From positions 426,501-490,500 of the forward strand of contig JACEVL010000019.1 of assembly GCA_020284085.1 (NCBI GenBank): a DNA stretch of 64,000 bases, given 5' to 3'. The DNA is from Aporrectodea caliginosa. Its lineage: Eukaryota; Annelida; Clitellata; Crassiclitellata; Lumbricidae. A program made the translations under genes and the position numbers. This document shows, in pieces, positions 23,425 through 36,063 of the stretch; position 1 is the stretch's first letter; each line of letters begins with the position of its first letter. The notes under the pieces were generated by a model. That model was not told the DNA's origin. It worked only from the letters and a program-made list of their open reading frames with translations, and did no database searches.

Positions 23425-24460
23425 CGATAGCTGACAGTTGTCGTTTCGTTGTTTCCCCGTTATTTGGCGAAATTAAAATATTTATAATAATGTGCAATAT
23501 AATATTGAAACCTGTGTTACCGTATAGAAGACAAAAATACGGCAACAGAAGTGTCTTAAAAGTCAAGAACAACTACGACGACCTATATCACCAGCTGATG
23601 ATTTATGTCGAGCTTCGCCTCGTGCACATAACATTTATGCAGCCACTTCTAGAATGAGAAGCCCAATTGTTAAACAACAGCAAATACTCGTGCCTACACA
23701 CTGATCCAGGGGTTTCTGAATATACTGAAATCTGTTAATTGAGTCTTGTGGTTAACAGACTGCTGGTACCGCATCAAGTTACAGAAATTGAAGTTCGGAA
23801 TCATGCGGGCTGAAGGCTCAGATAATCCCGGATTCATTACTGCATGGTGCTTAACTTCGTCTTGCTGTTTATATTGGAATCGCACATTTAGGCACAACTT
23901 GTGCCTAAATGTACGAGTGCCGCACAAGCTGTGTTAGTGGGTATAAAACCAGAGCTGCTGACAATGCTGGCTACATGTGATGCCAATACCAATAATTTAT
24001 TATAAATTCATTGCTATTAGCCTATTACCAATATCAATAATGAACTATCAAGTACTGCAATTTTCATACAAAATACTTTCATCAATAATTTTCCTTTATT
24101 GCACAAAAAGTATTTACAATAGGGTTAACGAGCAGTAATAATTTATTATCTACGTATCGTACTGTTTTTATTAAGTCAATCTATTATACCGTCACTCACA
24201 TAATCAGAAGCGCCCTGTTTATGGAGCCCAACAAACAGAATGCCATCAAAAGTTTGACATTATATTTAGAGTTTTTGGACCAAGTTATGAGCTCGGTTCA
24301 GAGCAAGGTGTTTGGAGCTGATGGTCGGGAAACTGTGATTTCTGTGATACCTTAATGCCCGTTCGAGCACTCAGCCTATCTGCAGTATTGTTCTTCTCAA
24401 ATGTTTGCCATCTGCCAGCCTTTTAGAGTTGTATTAATACGCGCATCATATTAATGACGT
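23425..24460 (+). repeat. Unclassified dispersed repeat, copy 2
   Basis: Uninterrupted counterpart of 13,705-14,735. It also holds a short inverted repeat (TTTAGGCACAACTTGTGCC near 23,888-23,908). It ends just before the presumed 5' LTR of the Gypsy element. No coding potential recognised. Confidence 0.55.
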
Positions 24461-24475
24461 AATGAACCTAGCACT

Positions 24476-24925
24476 GTGGCGAATGTGAAATTCGCCAGAG
24501 GTTAGTCTCTCTAATAATATTTAGTCCATGCTCGGCCGGACTGATAGGCGCCTGATCCGTTAGGCACTTGAGCTATAAATAGCCGAAGAAGCTACGACGG
24601 ACCTGATTGGTTGTCGTCAGTTGAAGGAAAAGTTGGCGCTTAATTCATTATAAGGAAAATTCGGATTGGATCCTGGTGGTCATGTGACCTGGTGCGCAGT
24701 GTTCCCTGGGAGTTTTCAGTCGAAGAAGGAGCGTTAGAAAATGGCTGATACGGATGGTCGGTAATTTCGGGTGATTTAATCTGTGATCATCGATGATTTC
24801 CTTCGTTTGACTGGAGAGTTATTACGATAAATTTACGGGGATTTTGGTGCTTGGTCACCCTGGAACCTTTGCCGATTATTGGAAGCGGTTTGGTATCGAA
24901 ATTACTGGGTTTTGTATCCAATACT
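24476..24925 (+). repeat. Possible 5' LTR of the Gypsy element
   Basis: The sequence starts TGTGGCGAATGTG at the end of the dispersed repeat, holds a TATA box (TATAAATAG, near 24,574) and is followed by TTGGTGACCATTG (near 24,928), which could be a tRNA primer-binding site. With no second LTR in the window neither border can be confirmed. Confidence 0.35.
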
Positions 24926-25358
24926 ATTGGTGACCATTGTTTCGATTGGATGTGCTGCAATGGAGGGGTTTGATTGATGCTAATCTCTGGGAAACTTCGA
25001 TATCACTAAATGGGGAAATGAATCCATCACTATACGAAGCAGGGAGTATAGTTTTATTTTATCTAGCCAATTAAAATTAACTCCAGATGCCCAGATATTG
25101 ATCGTACTAAATGTTAATCGGAAAGTGATTAGGAGCGTTATTAATAATGGATCTCGCTAATTAGTAGTTGTAACTTTAAAGCGGTAGATTAGACATCTGT
25201 TGAGATATTCAACATTCTTGTGCGATCGATTCACCTACGTCGTGTGAGATTGAATGTAAACCGGTTAATTTGTCAAATCTTGTAATAGTTGAAACTCGAT
25301 CGAGGAAACCTGTTTAGTTAAACTGTTTAATCAAGGAATATAATTTCATTTCAAGTAA

Positions 25359-26183
25359 TTGACAAATTTTAATAAATCAATACAAATGGCTGAATCTCAG
25401 TTAATCGATAAAGATGACGAAATAACTAGTGAGACAGGAGTTAGTCCAACAAGTATTGAAAGTGAACAGTTGCAATTGACACATTCTCCTGGTAATTCCG
25501 ACGAAATGTTGAAGGAACTTCTATATCGCCAGAAAGGTTTGGACACTCTTCTCAATCGTTTTCTGGAAGAACAAACACAAATAAATCTGAATAATAACGC
25601 ACAGATGGGGGAATTGAAGGAATGTATAGTCAGGAATCAAACTGTTGAGGGAAATAAGAACCCCGCAGGGCGACCTAACGCCTTGGCCTCAGACCGAGTA
25701 GCTACGGACACCACTCTGGGCAATCTTTGGTTAATTACAAAGAACCCTGGTATCACGCATTCAGAACTTGAAAATAGGTTATTTATGAGTGCGCCTCATG
25801 AAACAATCGATAACTTGACTTCGGTAGCGCCTTCAATGGAATCAAGAGCTAATCCTGCTCTCTATAGCCTTTCCTCGGATTTGAACTCGAGACCTATTGG
25901 TAGATCCTTTGTCAGTACTTTTCCCCAACAGTACGTGCAGTCGCTAGAGGGCGCCACGCACGCTTCACATGGTACCAGAAGTGGGGTACTGAATAATAAA
26001 GGATATGAGGTCCCTGATAAAACAAGAAAGGTTCTGGAGGAAGAAAGAAGAATTTTGAGGAAGAGAGAAGGCTTTTTGAGGACGAAAGAAGAAATTTTGA
26101 AGGAACAGGAGTTAGACCTAAGAGGGTCATATATAGAAGAAATGAACAAGAAGCAGAAGGTGCTTATGGTCTTGATTATCTGA
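25359..26183 (+). pseudogene. gag: Gypsy gag, N-terminal part
   Basis: 274 open codons; the second Met at 25,386 is an equally likely start. The product is hydrophilic and ends in a charged helix suited to a coiled coil (EEERRILRKREGFLRTKEEI, residues about 225-245). No enzyme motif is present, as expected for a matrix-like gag extension. The frame closes at 26,183, but the downstream frame (from about 26,100) continues with QWDYPSDEEVTF, so one indel or frameshift near 26,110-26,150 separates them. Confidence 0.6.
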
Positions 26184-26218
26184 GCTTAAATCAATGGGAT
26201 TATCCTTCAGATGAAGAG

Positions 26219-27193
26219 GTGACATTTAGAAATGCACCTAGTAAACGAGATAGATTAGAACGTAAACTAACTTCTAATTCTAGAATGTTAGATAAAGATC
26301 AATCTAATGTACGATCATGTTCTAATCTGGAGTTTTCAGTTGCAGGAGATAATTCAAATTGGAAGGATCGGAGAAATTTACCGATGCAAAGGGCTGAAAA
26401 ACCTTTGGGTCATTGGCCAATCATCGCATCGGAAGGCAAATATGCAGATCCCGATCTTTTCACAACTGAAGATCGTTGGGCAACCACTTTGGCAAGCAAA
26501 TTCAGTTTTCCAATACGAAAAGAAGAATTGTCAACAAAGGTTGTTTCTTCGAACTTCAATATGAAACATGATGAATCTGCTGGATTGCATTTGAGTCAAT
26601 CTTCTGATGTATATCTTCCAAATACTCTTCATTCCTTCGAATTGAACCGAAATAAATCCGATAATACTTCAGTGATATACTCTACTCCATCCATGTTTGC
26701 AAGAGCTTCACAACAGAGTCAGCCATGTTTGTCTTCAGTTGTCCATGAAAGGGTGAAGGAACCCATATCAGTGATATCTGCTCCAGGTAACTATTTCATT
26801 TCTTCGACTATCAATGCCGAAATAGCCGAAATGAATAGATTTCCTCAGAACACCAATGAGTTCTCGCATGCTGAACCTTGGTTGTATCTCCGTCGAATAG
26901 CTGAAACAAATGAACCCAACGATAAATACATAATCAGAGAAAGCGATAATGAAATGAAACATACTGAGAGAAACTTTAATACCTCGAAGCCAATAGTTGA
27001 AGAAACCGGTCTTGTGAAACCTAAGGCTGAGTCAATCGCTACTGAAATAGTCGGAAGTAAGGCTTTGCATATGTCTGAAGGGAAAACCAATGTTTCCTCT
27101 TCCAACTTACATGTAGAAAGGCCTCGTCAGTACATTAAGATGGGTACTTACAATGGAAAAACTTCTGTAGACGCCTTTCTTGCGGAAATTTGA
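26219..27193 (+). pseudogene. gag: Gypsy gag, middle part
   Basis: 324 codons, Ser/Asn-rich and low in complexity, with no recognised motif until the end. There, KMGTYNGKTSVDAFL is the start of a retrotransposon capsid domain. It terminates at 27,193 within the capsid; the next frame resumes directly with RKFEVCSKNNGWSDDEK. A single-base change at 27,180-27,193 would explain the break. The start given is only the first Met in frame after the upstream break. Confidence 0.6.
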
Positions 27194-30100
27194 AGTTTGT
27201 TCCAAGAATAATGGATGGTCCGATGATGAAAAGTTAAACCAGCTTACCTGTGCTTTGACTGAACCAGCATCACAACTTCTCTGGGAGTTTGACTCGAATA
27301 CGGTTGCTACATGGTCTGACTTGGTAAATAAGCTTCGCTTGCGCTATGGAAGTTCTGATCAGGCGTCGTTGTATCAAACTCAATTGAACACTCGTCGCCA
27401 AAAGGAAGGTGAAGACTTAGGTTCGGTGGCACAAGACATAAGGAGACTTATGATCCTTGCCTACCCTGGACCTACGTCAACTCATAGCGAAACGATAGCC
27501 ATTCGTTCTTTTCTTGACGCTCTTCGAGATAAAGAACTAGCTCTTAAACTGCGAGAACAGGAACCGGAAACGTTAGATTCTGCTTATAAATTGGCTTTGA
27601 GGTTGGAAGGATATAAGAAAGCTGAACGAGAAGAAACAGAACATTCCGATCGCCGTCCTGGAAGAATTAAGGCCGTCAAAGAAAATGACTTTCCGTTTGA
27701 CCTGGTGCGTAAACTTCTGAAAGAAGAGCTGGATCCGCAGAAACAGAGACTAGAAGAATTAGAACATCGTCTGAATAATGGAAGCAATTTCACGATGCGA
27801 CCTCCACCGAATCAGGGCTTTGTGCCACCTGGTCAACCGTTTCAATGGAGAAATCAGTGGAATAGGAATGGAACCAATGGCAGATTTCGAAATCCTCGTC
27901 AAACTGGATCTCGACAATCTCAAGGTTGCTTTGAATGTGGTCAACTTGGACACTTTGCTCGGGTCTGTCCACTGAAACAGAGAGAACAACCATTTGTTGC
28001 TGAAGGTTCAACTGAACAGGAACCAAGTGCTCTTCGACACGTGGTTGGAAGCAATAACGCTTATTTGTCACTCAAGGTGAATGGAAAATCTACCTTCGCT
28101 TTGCTCGACACAGGTTCGGAGCTTACTCTTGCTCCTGCTTCTTTGGTTCTTAAGAAGGACATTCGTTCTTCTACCCAGACTCTTCGTGCCGCGAATGGTA
28201 CTGCTATCCGCGTCTTGGGCGAAGCCAATCTTAACTGTGAAATAGACGGTTATTCTTTTGAAGTTACTTGTCTTATTACCGAACAAATCTCTGAATTAAT
28301 ACTGGGACTGGAATGGTTAGAGAATCAACATGCTCTTTGGAATTTTGGAGAACGATGGGTCAAGATACAGAATCATACTTTTCCCATTTGTACGAGAAAA
28401 CGACAAGGAAATTGCAGAAGAATAATCGTAGCTCAAGATGTGAAAGTGCCTCCATTAAGTGAATTGGACATTAACACATACGCAGTTGTCTCTCATCTGC
28501 GTTCATCTGATAGTCAATGGGCTACCCAGCCTCAGGTGTTGAGCTCAGGATTGGTAATTTCAGGTACCTTATTGCCAGAAAGAATCGTCGACTTACCTGT
28601 TCGTGTGATGAATCCAACGAGTAAAGAAATCAGAATAAAGAAAGGTGTCCAATGTATGGCCGAGGAAGTGTCAGTGTTTGATGAAACGACCGAAGTCGCA
28701 GCTGCTTGCGCAACCGTCGTTGAAGGTCAAGGTAAACCGACTCAAGAGGAAATTAACTCTGTTCTGTCGCCGTTATGGTCAGACATTGCCGATGATGTTC
28801 CAGCAGGAGTCCAGGATAAATTACGTGAGATTATCTTGAACAATCAGAAAGCGTTCTCGATGAATGAATGGGATCTTGGTTTTACCGATGTCATTCAACA
28901 TGAGATAGAAACTGGAAATGAAGCACCGGTAAGACAAGCCTTGCGTCGCCAGCCGTTAACATTACTGCCGGTTATTGATGAACAGGTTGACCATATGCTT
29001 CAACAACGACTTATCGAGCCTTCGTCTTCTGCTTGGGCTAGTAATGTCGTTATGGTAAAGAAACGTGATGGAACACCAAGATTCTGTGTTGACTATCGGG
29101 CAGTAAACAATAAAACACGGAAAGACGCTTATCCTTTACCATTGATCAGCGAAAGTCTTGATTCTTTAGCTGGAGCTAAATGGTTCAGTACTTTTGATCT
29201 CCGAGCTGGTTATCATCAAGTAGCCGTTCATCCTAAGGACAGACATAAAACCGCTTTCGTTACCAGGAGGGGAATTTTCCAGTTTCGAGTTCTCCCATTC
29301 GGTCTCTGTAATTCTCCGGCCTCCTTCTCACGAATGATGAATTTGGTTATGGCAGGGCTGAATTTCACGGTGTGTTTGATTTATCTGGACGATATTATCG
29401 TATTTGCTTCGGATATAGACACACACCTGCAGAGGTTATCTCAAGTGTTGGAGCGACTGGCAGCTGTTGGTTTAAAGCTTAAACCTTCGAAATGTCACTT
29501 GTTACAACGTCAAGTGGTTTTCTTAGGCCACGTGGTAAGTGAAAATGGAATTACAACGGATCCAGGTAAGATTCAAGCGGTAAGAGACTGGCCAACGCCA
29601 AGAAAACTTCGAGATGTCAGATCGTTTGTGGGATTATGCTCGTATTATCGAAAATTCGTCCCAGACTTTGCTCGAATTGCTCGTCCTCTGCATGCCTTAA
29701 CTAAGAAAGGTTGCCACTTTACCTGGTCAGAGGAATGTGACGTTGCCTTTGCTGAGTTGAAACAACGCCTTACCGAGTCACCGATTCTCGCTTTGCCGAA
29801 CGATTCAGGACTCTATATTCTGGACACTGACGCTTCTGGAGAGTCCATTGGCGCTGTGTTATCTCAAGTTGACGGTGATATGGAACGTGTGATTTGCTAT
29901 GGCAGTAGACTGTGTTCGACAGCCGAACAGAACTACGATGTCACAAGGAGAGAATTGCTTGCGATTGTGTATTTCTTGAAAGTTTTCCGACAGTACCTAC
30001 TGGGTAACAAATTCCTCTTGAGAACGGATCACTCCGCTCTCCAATGGTTACGAAGAACTCCGTTGCCGATAGGACAACAAGCCAGATGGTTGTCTTTCAT

Positions 30101-31196
30101 CGAGGAATTTCAGTTTGACATTCAGCACAGATCGGGTACTGCACATAGGAATGCAGACGCTATGTCCCGACGACCGCATGAAATTGATAATGTCAGAGAG
30201 TCCTACCATGTAAGAGTGACTTCTATTGATTTACCATCGGACTGGAGCCGTCAAACTATAGAAGCTGAACAGCGCATGGACCCGGATCTGGGTTGGATAA
30301 TTCAGAAGAAACTTGAATCTCCGGATGTGCCTTCTCTGGATACGATGCGAGGTCTTAGTGGCACGATTAAAACTCTTGTCGCACAATGGCCGCAGTTAGA
30401 GTTGCAAGATGGGCTACTGATTCGTCAATGGTTAAATCCAGAAACCAATGACATCTGTTGGTATCAGTTCATTCCACCGCCTAGTCGTCGGCTAGCGCTC
30501 ATTCGGCTAGCGCATGAAGGAATAACAGGAGGTCACATGGGCATTAGGAAGACCTTGGCTCAGCTACAGAAAAGAGCCTACTGGCCATGTTGGCGAGATG
30601 ACGTAAGGAGGCAAATAAGGAGATGCATGAACTGTGCCCAATATTTACGTGGCAAACCGCCGAGGCAAGGGCGTCAGCAACCGATGTCTGTGGGAGCACC
30701 TATGGAATGCCTGGGAGTAGATATCACTGGTCCACATCCGTCTTCCAGTCGAGGGTATCGCTATATTCTCACGGCAGTTGACCATTTTACCCGTTGGGCA
30801 GAGGCTCATCCTATACGAAACCAAGAAGCTACAACCGTAGCCAAAGTACTGGTGGAACAGATTTTCTGCAGATTTGGATGTCCACGCCAAATATTAACTG
30901 ACCAGGGACCTTGTTTTGAAGCAGCTTTGTTCCGGGAACTGTGTCTTCGACTCCAGATCGACAAAGTGAGAACGACTCCTTATAAACCAAGTACGAATGG
31001 TGCTGTGGAGAGGTTTCACAGAACATTGAACGCCATGCTTGCTAGGGTGGTTGCCCAGAATCAGAAGGATTGGGATTTGCATCTACCTTACGTGTTGGAA
31101 AACCCGCAACCTACTATTATTTCATTTTGCCTTTGTTGGAACAGAAAATTTTGTCCGATGACTGAAGACAAGTTGCAGCAAGTATTGTTTCTGTGA
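27180..31196 (+). pseudogene. pol: Gypsy gag-pol polyprotein (capsid, PR, RT, RNase H, truncated integrase)
   Basis: 1338 open codons with no internal stop; the first codon is TTG and is not a real start. Residues 1-135 are a retrotransposon gag capsid. The CCHC knuckle CFECGQLGHFARVC is at about 250. The aspartic protease LLDTGSELTLAP is near 308. In the RT, FCVDYRAVNNKT is near 640 and YLDDIIVFA near 734. RNase H begins LDTDASGESIGAVLS near 880. The integrase zinc finger has H-X-H near 1111-1118 and C-X2-C near 1149. The DDE core has GVDITGP, LTDQGPCF and NGAVERFHRTLN near 1179, 1239 and 1272. After DLHLPYVLE the sequence departs from integrase and the GPY/F module is missing. The catalytic residues I can see are intact, so it was lost by truncation rather than long decay. 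Confidence 0.9.
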
Positions 31197-32869
31197 CTCA
31201 TCCTTAGTAGCTTATGGCATTGTAAGAATGGATCAGAGCCACTCCACGTTATGCGCAGTCATTGACGACCATCAACAGTTAGACATTTTCCTTCATTGAC
31301 TGGGAAGTAGGGTCCAGTGGTCAGGGAGTAAAGGACTTTGATAGGAAGGCTGTGGGTTGTTCTTGACCCTGGATGGTAAAAAAGATCAAGCAGTTTTAAA
31401 GATCTCCTTGTGACATAGGCCTACTCTTCCAGTGGAGTCTGGTGGTCGAAGGATTTCCTGTCCAGACGCTACATGGATAGCGGATTAGGTGGATAAAAAA
31501 GATTGTATTACCACAGCAGCCTCGATGTCTTCAGTGACACGCTTCGAAGAAAATAGCAGAGATGATGACTGAAAGAGTTAACTTAATTAAAGCGAACTCA
31601 AACTGTAACTCCTTGAATCAGCACAAATTTGTGTTCATACAACTTCCACAGTTTGCGAACACCCGAATCCACACACTGTGCGGGGATTCTAGCCTCCTCC
31701 GAATTACGAACGCAGCGACTATTGTTGCTTTCGTGACCTCACCAAATGCTATAGTCTATTCAGGTAATGAAATATGAATATCCTAAGGGATGCCCAATTT
31801 TTTGGGAGGCCAGACCCAAGAAAGTGTTTGTCAGGCATCCCTAACAGACAACATTGTGAGGAACTCCTTGTTGATGCCAGTTTCACCATAGCTGCCGTTT
31901 TGTAACGTACGAGCTTTTATTGCAGAAAGTGAAAAAACATGTGCTGTAAGCTTAGCCTATTTCATATTCAAGGCTGGCTTCACAGACGAAAAAAGTACTC
32001 GAATCACTCTAAATTAGCAGCATACAGAGCAATATTGAACAATACAATTGTAGGATGTGAAACGAATTGTGATGAAAAGTTAGCATGCAAAATTTAATAA
32101 TTAGTTATAAGCCGACAACCGTTTATCTATCAGAAAGAACTTGAAATAAGTGTTTTATTTGTAAATAAGCTTATTATTCTTTTAGTTAGGCTACTTAAAT
32201 ACAGTTGGCATATTGATCATGATTTAGAAAGATGGTGCTTGGTGTTCATGGGTGCTTATTTTAATTCATAATGAAGCCAAAGATGTGATGAAGCTATTAA
32301 CGCGTCAGATACGCAATTTTTGCAATTTCTACAAAAGTGTCAAAACCTAGCGACCTTCAAACATGCTCAGATCTCTTCAATTTTTTCAACACAGAGTCTT
32401 TTTATCAAGTATTACAGGTGCAGCCTTGTGGAGCAGCATATTTTGAAAAAATATATTTCCCCATGTAAGTTTGGACCAGTCTAATCTTTAGCCTTTATAT
32501 TTATAATAGATTTGCTCCTCATCACTGCTCTCATAATTATAATCTACACTAGAGTTGATTGAGAATTTAGAGATATGTATCCTATCTCTTTCAACTCGCT
32601 GATTGATCCTCTCGTTTCGTCATCAGTTGGATTTCGACGGTGCCTCTTTAAAATTCTACGATTATCGACTTCGATTTCAATTGAGGCGGCCATCAATTTA
32701 GGCGTTGTCTATAATTATGATAAGGCGTTGTGGGCTTCATTGTAATAGATTAGTAATATGAACATGGAACAGGCCACTGTGTAATAGCGGTATGTCGCAT
32801 CGTCGCGTATAAGCTTACTTCTGCTATTTTAGTTCCTCGTTCAAGCGCGGGGTCCTGGAATCATGATCG
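31197..32869. other. Unrecognised interval downstream of the truncated Gypsy
   Basis: No 3' LTR, exon or known repeat seen. Short phrases such as TCCAGTGGTCAGGGA and TCCAGTGGAGTCTGGTGGTC recur imperfectly (about 31,310 and 31,430), which may mark a small internal duplication. Confidence 0.4.
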
Positions 32870-33005
32870 TATTAAACGTAATGTCCAACTTTCTAAGCGC
32901 TACTTAAAGGCTTAACACAAAGCAGCCACTTATTAATGAGCCCCGCATAGTGACGAGGAAGTTGTCCAAAGATGCCAAATGTAGATCCAAATCTGGTTGG
33001 CAAAA
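32870..33005 (-). mobile_element. L2-type LINE 3' tail (family B), strongly degenerate
   Basis: Minus-strand words such as AATAAGTGGCTGC and AAGTAGCGCTTAGAAAG correspond to the family B tail at 43,555-43,620. No coding part is left. Confidence 0.45.
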
Positions 33006-33279
33006 ATAAAGGAGAGAGAAGGAAGCAGAGGACCTTCGGTTAGGACGCGAAGATTTGAAGGCTGAGGGTTGTATTGATCAGGGTAGGAATTCTTGAAGAG
33101 GTGGTTCTAAATTGGAGTGGAAACCAGCTGGGTGATGTACAGAGGAGCTAGAGGCATATGATGTTGGGTGACCGCGACATTGATGGGAGAACAGGGAATT
33201 TTTGCAGAATTCTGCGTAGAACTCAAGATGAGTAGGCTAGTGACTAGAGGACGTGAGAGTTCGCCCTACACGAGGCTGA

Positions 33280-33950
33280 TATCAAATCTAAATCACAATT
33301 GGCTTTCCAAAATAGGCTAACAGCGATTTGTCATTGAGGGAAGCATTGGTGTCATCAGAAAGAGTATCAGTTTAAAAACGGAAGATGAAGATGATAAATC
33401 GTTAACACAGAGCAAGAATAGAAGAGGTCCAAGTGTGAAACCCCAAGGGCCACCACAAATTATTTGACTAGAATAAGAAAGTGAGTCTTTAAAAGATACA
33501 TATTGAACTCTATTTTTAAATAATCAGAGAACCATTTATTTGCTATACCTCTTATTCGATAACTCCCAAGTTTAGTGATTAATCTATTATAATTGTCCAC
33601 CGTATTAAAAAGCTTCTGATAGGTCGATAAAGACGCTAATAGAGTAGTTATTGTCATTCAATTTTTTCAGAGATAGTGCATTGTATGTTCATTAGTGCCA
33701 TGAAGGTAGAGTGATTTTTTTGTCACCGGTAATCATTAGCAGAAAGAAAATTGAACTTATCCAGAAAGCACTGAGCGTATTAAGCATTAATTTTTCAATA
33801 AATTTTGAGACGTAAGGGATTATGAAAATAGGTCGATAGCTAATTGTAAGGTTGTTATCCCCGAATTTTTAGAAGCATTTAATTCGGAAAGAAGCATGTC
33901 ACAGTGGAATGAGGAGTTAACTTGTAGTGGCCAAGGATCCTGCAATTTGG
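33280..33950 (-). pseudogene. CR1/jockey-type LINE reverse transcriptase remnant
   Basis: On the minus strand, RT blocks follow each other in order but in changing frames: SYRPIFIIPYVSKFIEKLM (near 33,840-33,780), VFIDLSEAF with NTVD (near 33,640-33,590), LGPLLFLLCVNDLSSS (near 33,430-33,380) and SDDTNASL, the decayed catalytic DD box (near 33,350). The wording is closest to the LINE at 10,235-13,075. Four or more frameshifts make it a fossil. Confidence 0.75.
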
Positions 33951-35742
33951 CTATTTGATAGCTTGGCAATGGAAGGGATGGAATTAGGACCTGTCGACAA
34001 TCTTTGCCACTGTCTGCTGGTTGGTTCGTCGAAGACATGTGAAAAAATCTGAACACGTAACCTGGTCGAAGGATCTTATGATGGACAAAAGCTCAGTGTT
34101 TTTTTATCGCGGATTGAACGTTGTTGTCGAATTAAGTGGCTTTGCGCATCCATTATGCACTCGAGCGACAACAGCGAGTCAATTAACTCGTCATTCGGCT
34201 GAATATTTTCCAGGTTAGATTTTCGGTTGTTTTTGATGACTGCAAATCTTCTTTTGGTGTTGACATGAATTCTAAAAGACCAATAATATAATTACTTTAC
34301 AGTACAAACAGCTTTGTTACATTGCAATATATCTTCAGCAGCGAAACTATTCTTGTAATCTAGTATTAAGTGAATGAGAAACCTGTTGGCCTGTTGACTT
34401 TGGATTTTGACAGAAGTGATTAAGATGAGGATGTTTCACCTCGAAAACAGCAATCAAGCAATTGACGCCGAAACTATAATTACCTAATAAATCAGTTTTC
34501 CAGTTGCATTTGCACCTTCGTTTTGGCCAAAACATTTACAGGAAATCTAATTCCTCTAATGTCAAAAACCTTTGCCATTCTCAAAAGATTCGAATTTAGT
34601 ATAGATCTATCCGTTTTTTCTCTGTGCGCCTGCTGTTCATTCTTTATTGTTCCATTAAATGGCACGCATTTATTGCACAGCTTAAAGGTGTTGTAGGCCT
34701 ATATAAATATATCGACCCATCTCCGCTTCTTGCTCAAACGGAAAATCTTCTTTTGCCTGTAAAAGGTTAGTGCTGAGGTCTCCATTCAAAAGTTTCTTAG
34801 ACATAACAATTATACATTTCAATTTTATACGCCAAATGCCTAAGTTGTGTATGAATCTATTAAAGTATTCCATTTGGAGAATGAGCTAAGTAGGCCTACA
34901 TTGCTGGTTTTCACTAGGATTTCGCAAATCCACATTACAGAAAATGTTTGATTGAGAGAATTACAGATAACTATCAAAAATAGAAAACTTGAACCCGTTC
35001 TCCCATTTTCTGTTTAAAAGCAAGCATTCATGGCAATCCAAATTTATAACGGCTTTAGGCAATATCATCTGCTGCCGAATTCTCTTCTTATACTTTCCTT
35101 TCCCTATTCGTTGAAACTAACAGAAGTCGGCTGAAGCCAAAGCTCTGATGACGTCGTCGTCGTCTCTCTGGCTTAGTGAAGATTTCAGTATCCACTATCC
35201 AATGCAGAAACGCCTTTTCTGCGACTCCAGTAGAAATTTATTTAGCTGAAAAGGCAAAGATTCGTAAGTGTTTCATAATGCACAAAATACGAATGCATTC
35301 AGTTTGATAGCAATTGCAATGAACTTCAATGTTTCCAGTATTGCGTAATCATGAGAAAAATAAAAAAGCCAACTGCGTCTATTCGAATGATGAGAAGTTT
35401 TTAGCATAATTATTTTAAATTCAGTGCATTTTGCTCGATCTTGACCTACACATCGGCAGAGAATGTTTATAATTTTGCAGTGACTGATAGCCTACTAAGA
35501 AAACGATAACTTCCATTAGGTTCGTATTTCATTAGTATGCCACTCTGCAACAAGCTGAAATCTGACCATATTAAAAGTTAAATAGATGTTGCTCTCGCAA
35601 AAATTGCTGGTGGAAGTTTTAAAAATTAGTTTGGTAAAATCTGGCATTCTTGCCGCTCTGTTTGAAGGTTGTTGATCATTTTTCATAAAAAAATTCAAAG
35701 CATATTAATCTTAATAATCGATGCAAATTCGAGTCTACTACA
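33951..35742. other. Unrecognised interval
   Basis: AT-rich sequence with only short ORFs. I found no repeat family, exon with clear splice sites, or RNA gene. Confidence 0.45.
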
Positions 35743-36063
35743 AACTTGGGCCCACTGCTCTTCATTCTGTATACTACACCATTAAGCCATCTCATAAAAT
35801 CCTCTTCTGTTGACCACCATCTCTACGCAGACGACACCCAACTCTACTTGTCCTTCTCCCCAGCTCTTTTTCTATTTCCATTGCAAAACTACTCAATGTG
35901 GTTAACCTAGTATCTCAATGGATGTCGTCCAACCTGCTTTGCCTCAACCCTTCCAAAACAGAATTCATCATCCTCGGCCTTCCTGACCAAATTCAAGAAA
36001 ATACCTGACCTTTCAATACACCTATCCACTAACTCTTCATCTCTTACCTTCACCTCCGATGCC
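35743..36063 (+). mobile_element. L2-type LINE (family B), 5' portion, split by the Gmr1-like element
   Basis: The reading gives [14 protein letters not shown], then [16 protein letters not shown] with the catalytic YADD box, and MSSNLLCLNPSKTEFIILGL. A few indels occur. The sequence stops at the ATGCC target duplication (36,059-36,063) and resumes at 42,732 with PVRNLGVTFDPHLSFSNHI, exactly as expected for one RT interrupted by the LTR element. Confidence 0.85.

Larger units (their letters stand above)
24476..31196 (+). mobile_element. Ty3/Gypsy LTR retrotransposon, 3'-truncated
   Basis: Order along the plus strand: presumed 5' LTR and leader (24,476 to about 25,350), a three-frame gag (25,359-27,193 and on), then zinc knuckle, protease, RT, RNase H and integrase in one frame to 31,196. 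The domain order PR-RT-RH-INT is canonical for Ty3/Gypsy. Integrase breaks off shortly after its last catalytic residue, and no 3' LTR matching the leader is found in the 5 kb downstream, so the right end was lost. Confidence 0.88.

Noticed and set aside
31197..33000. 3' LTR for the Gypsy element at 24.5-31.2 kb
   Set aside because: No sequence resembling 24,476-24,925 was found here by eye.
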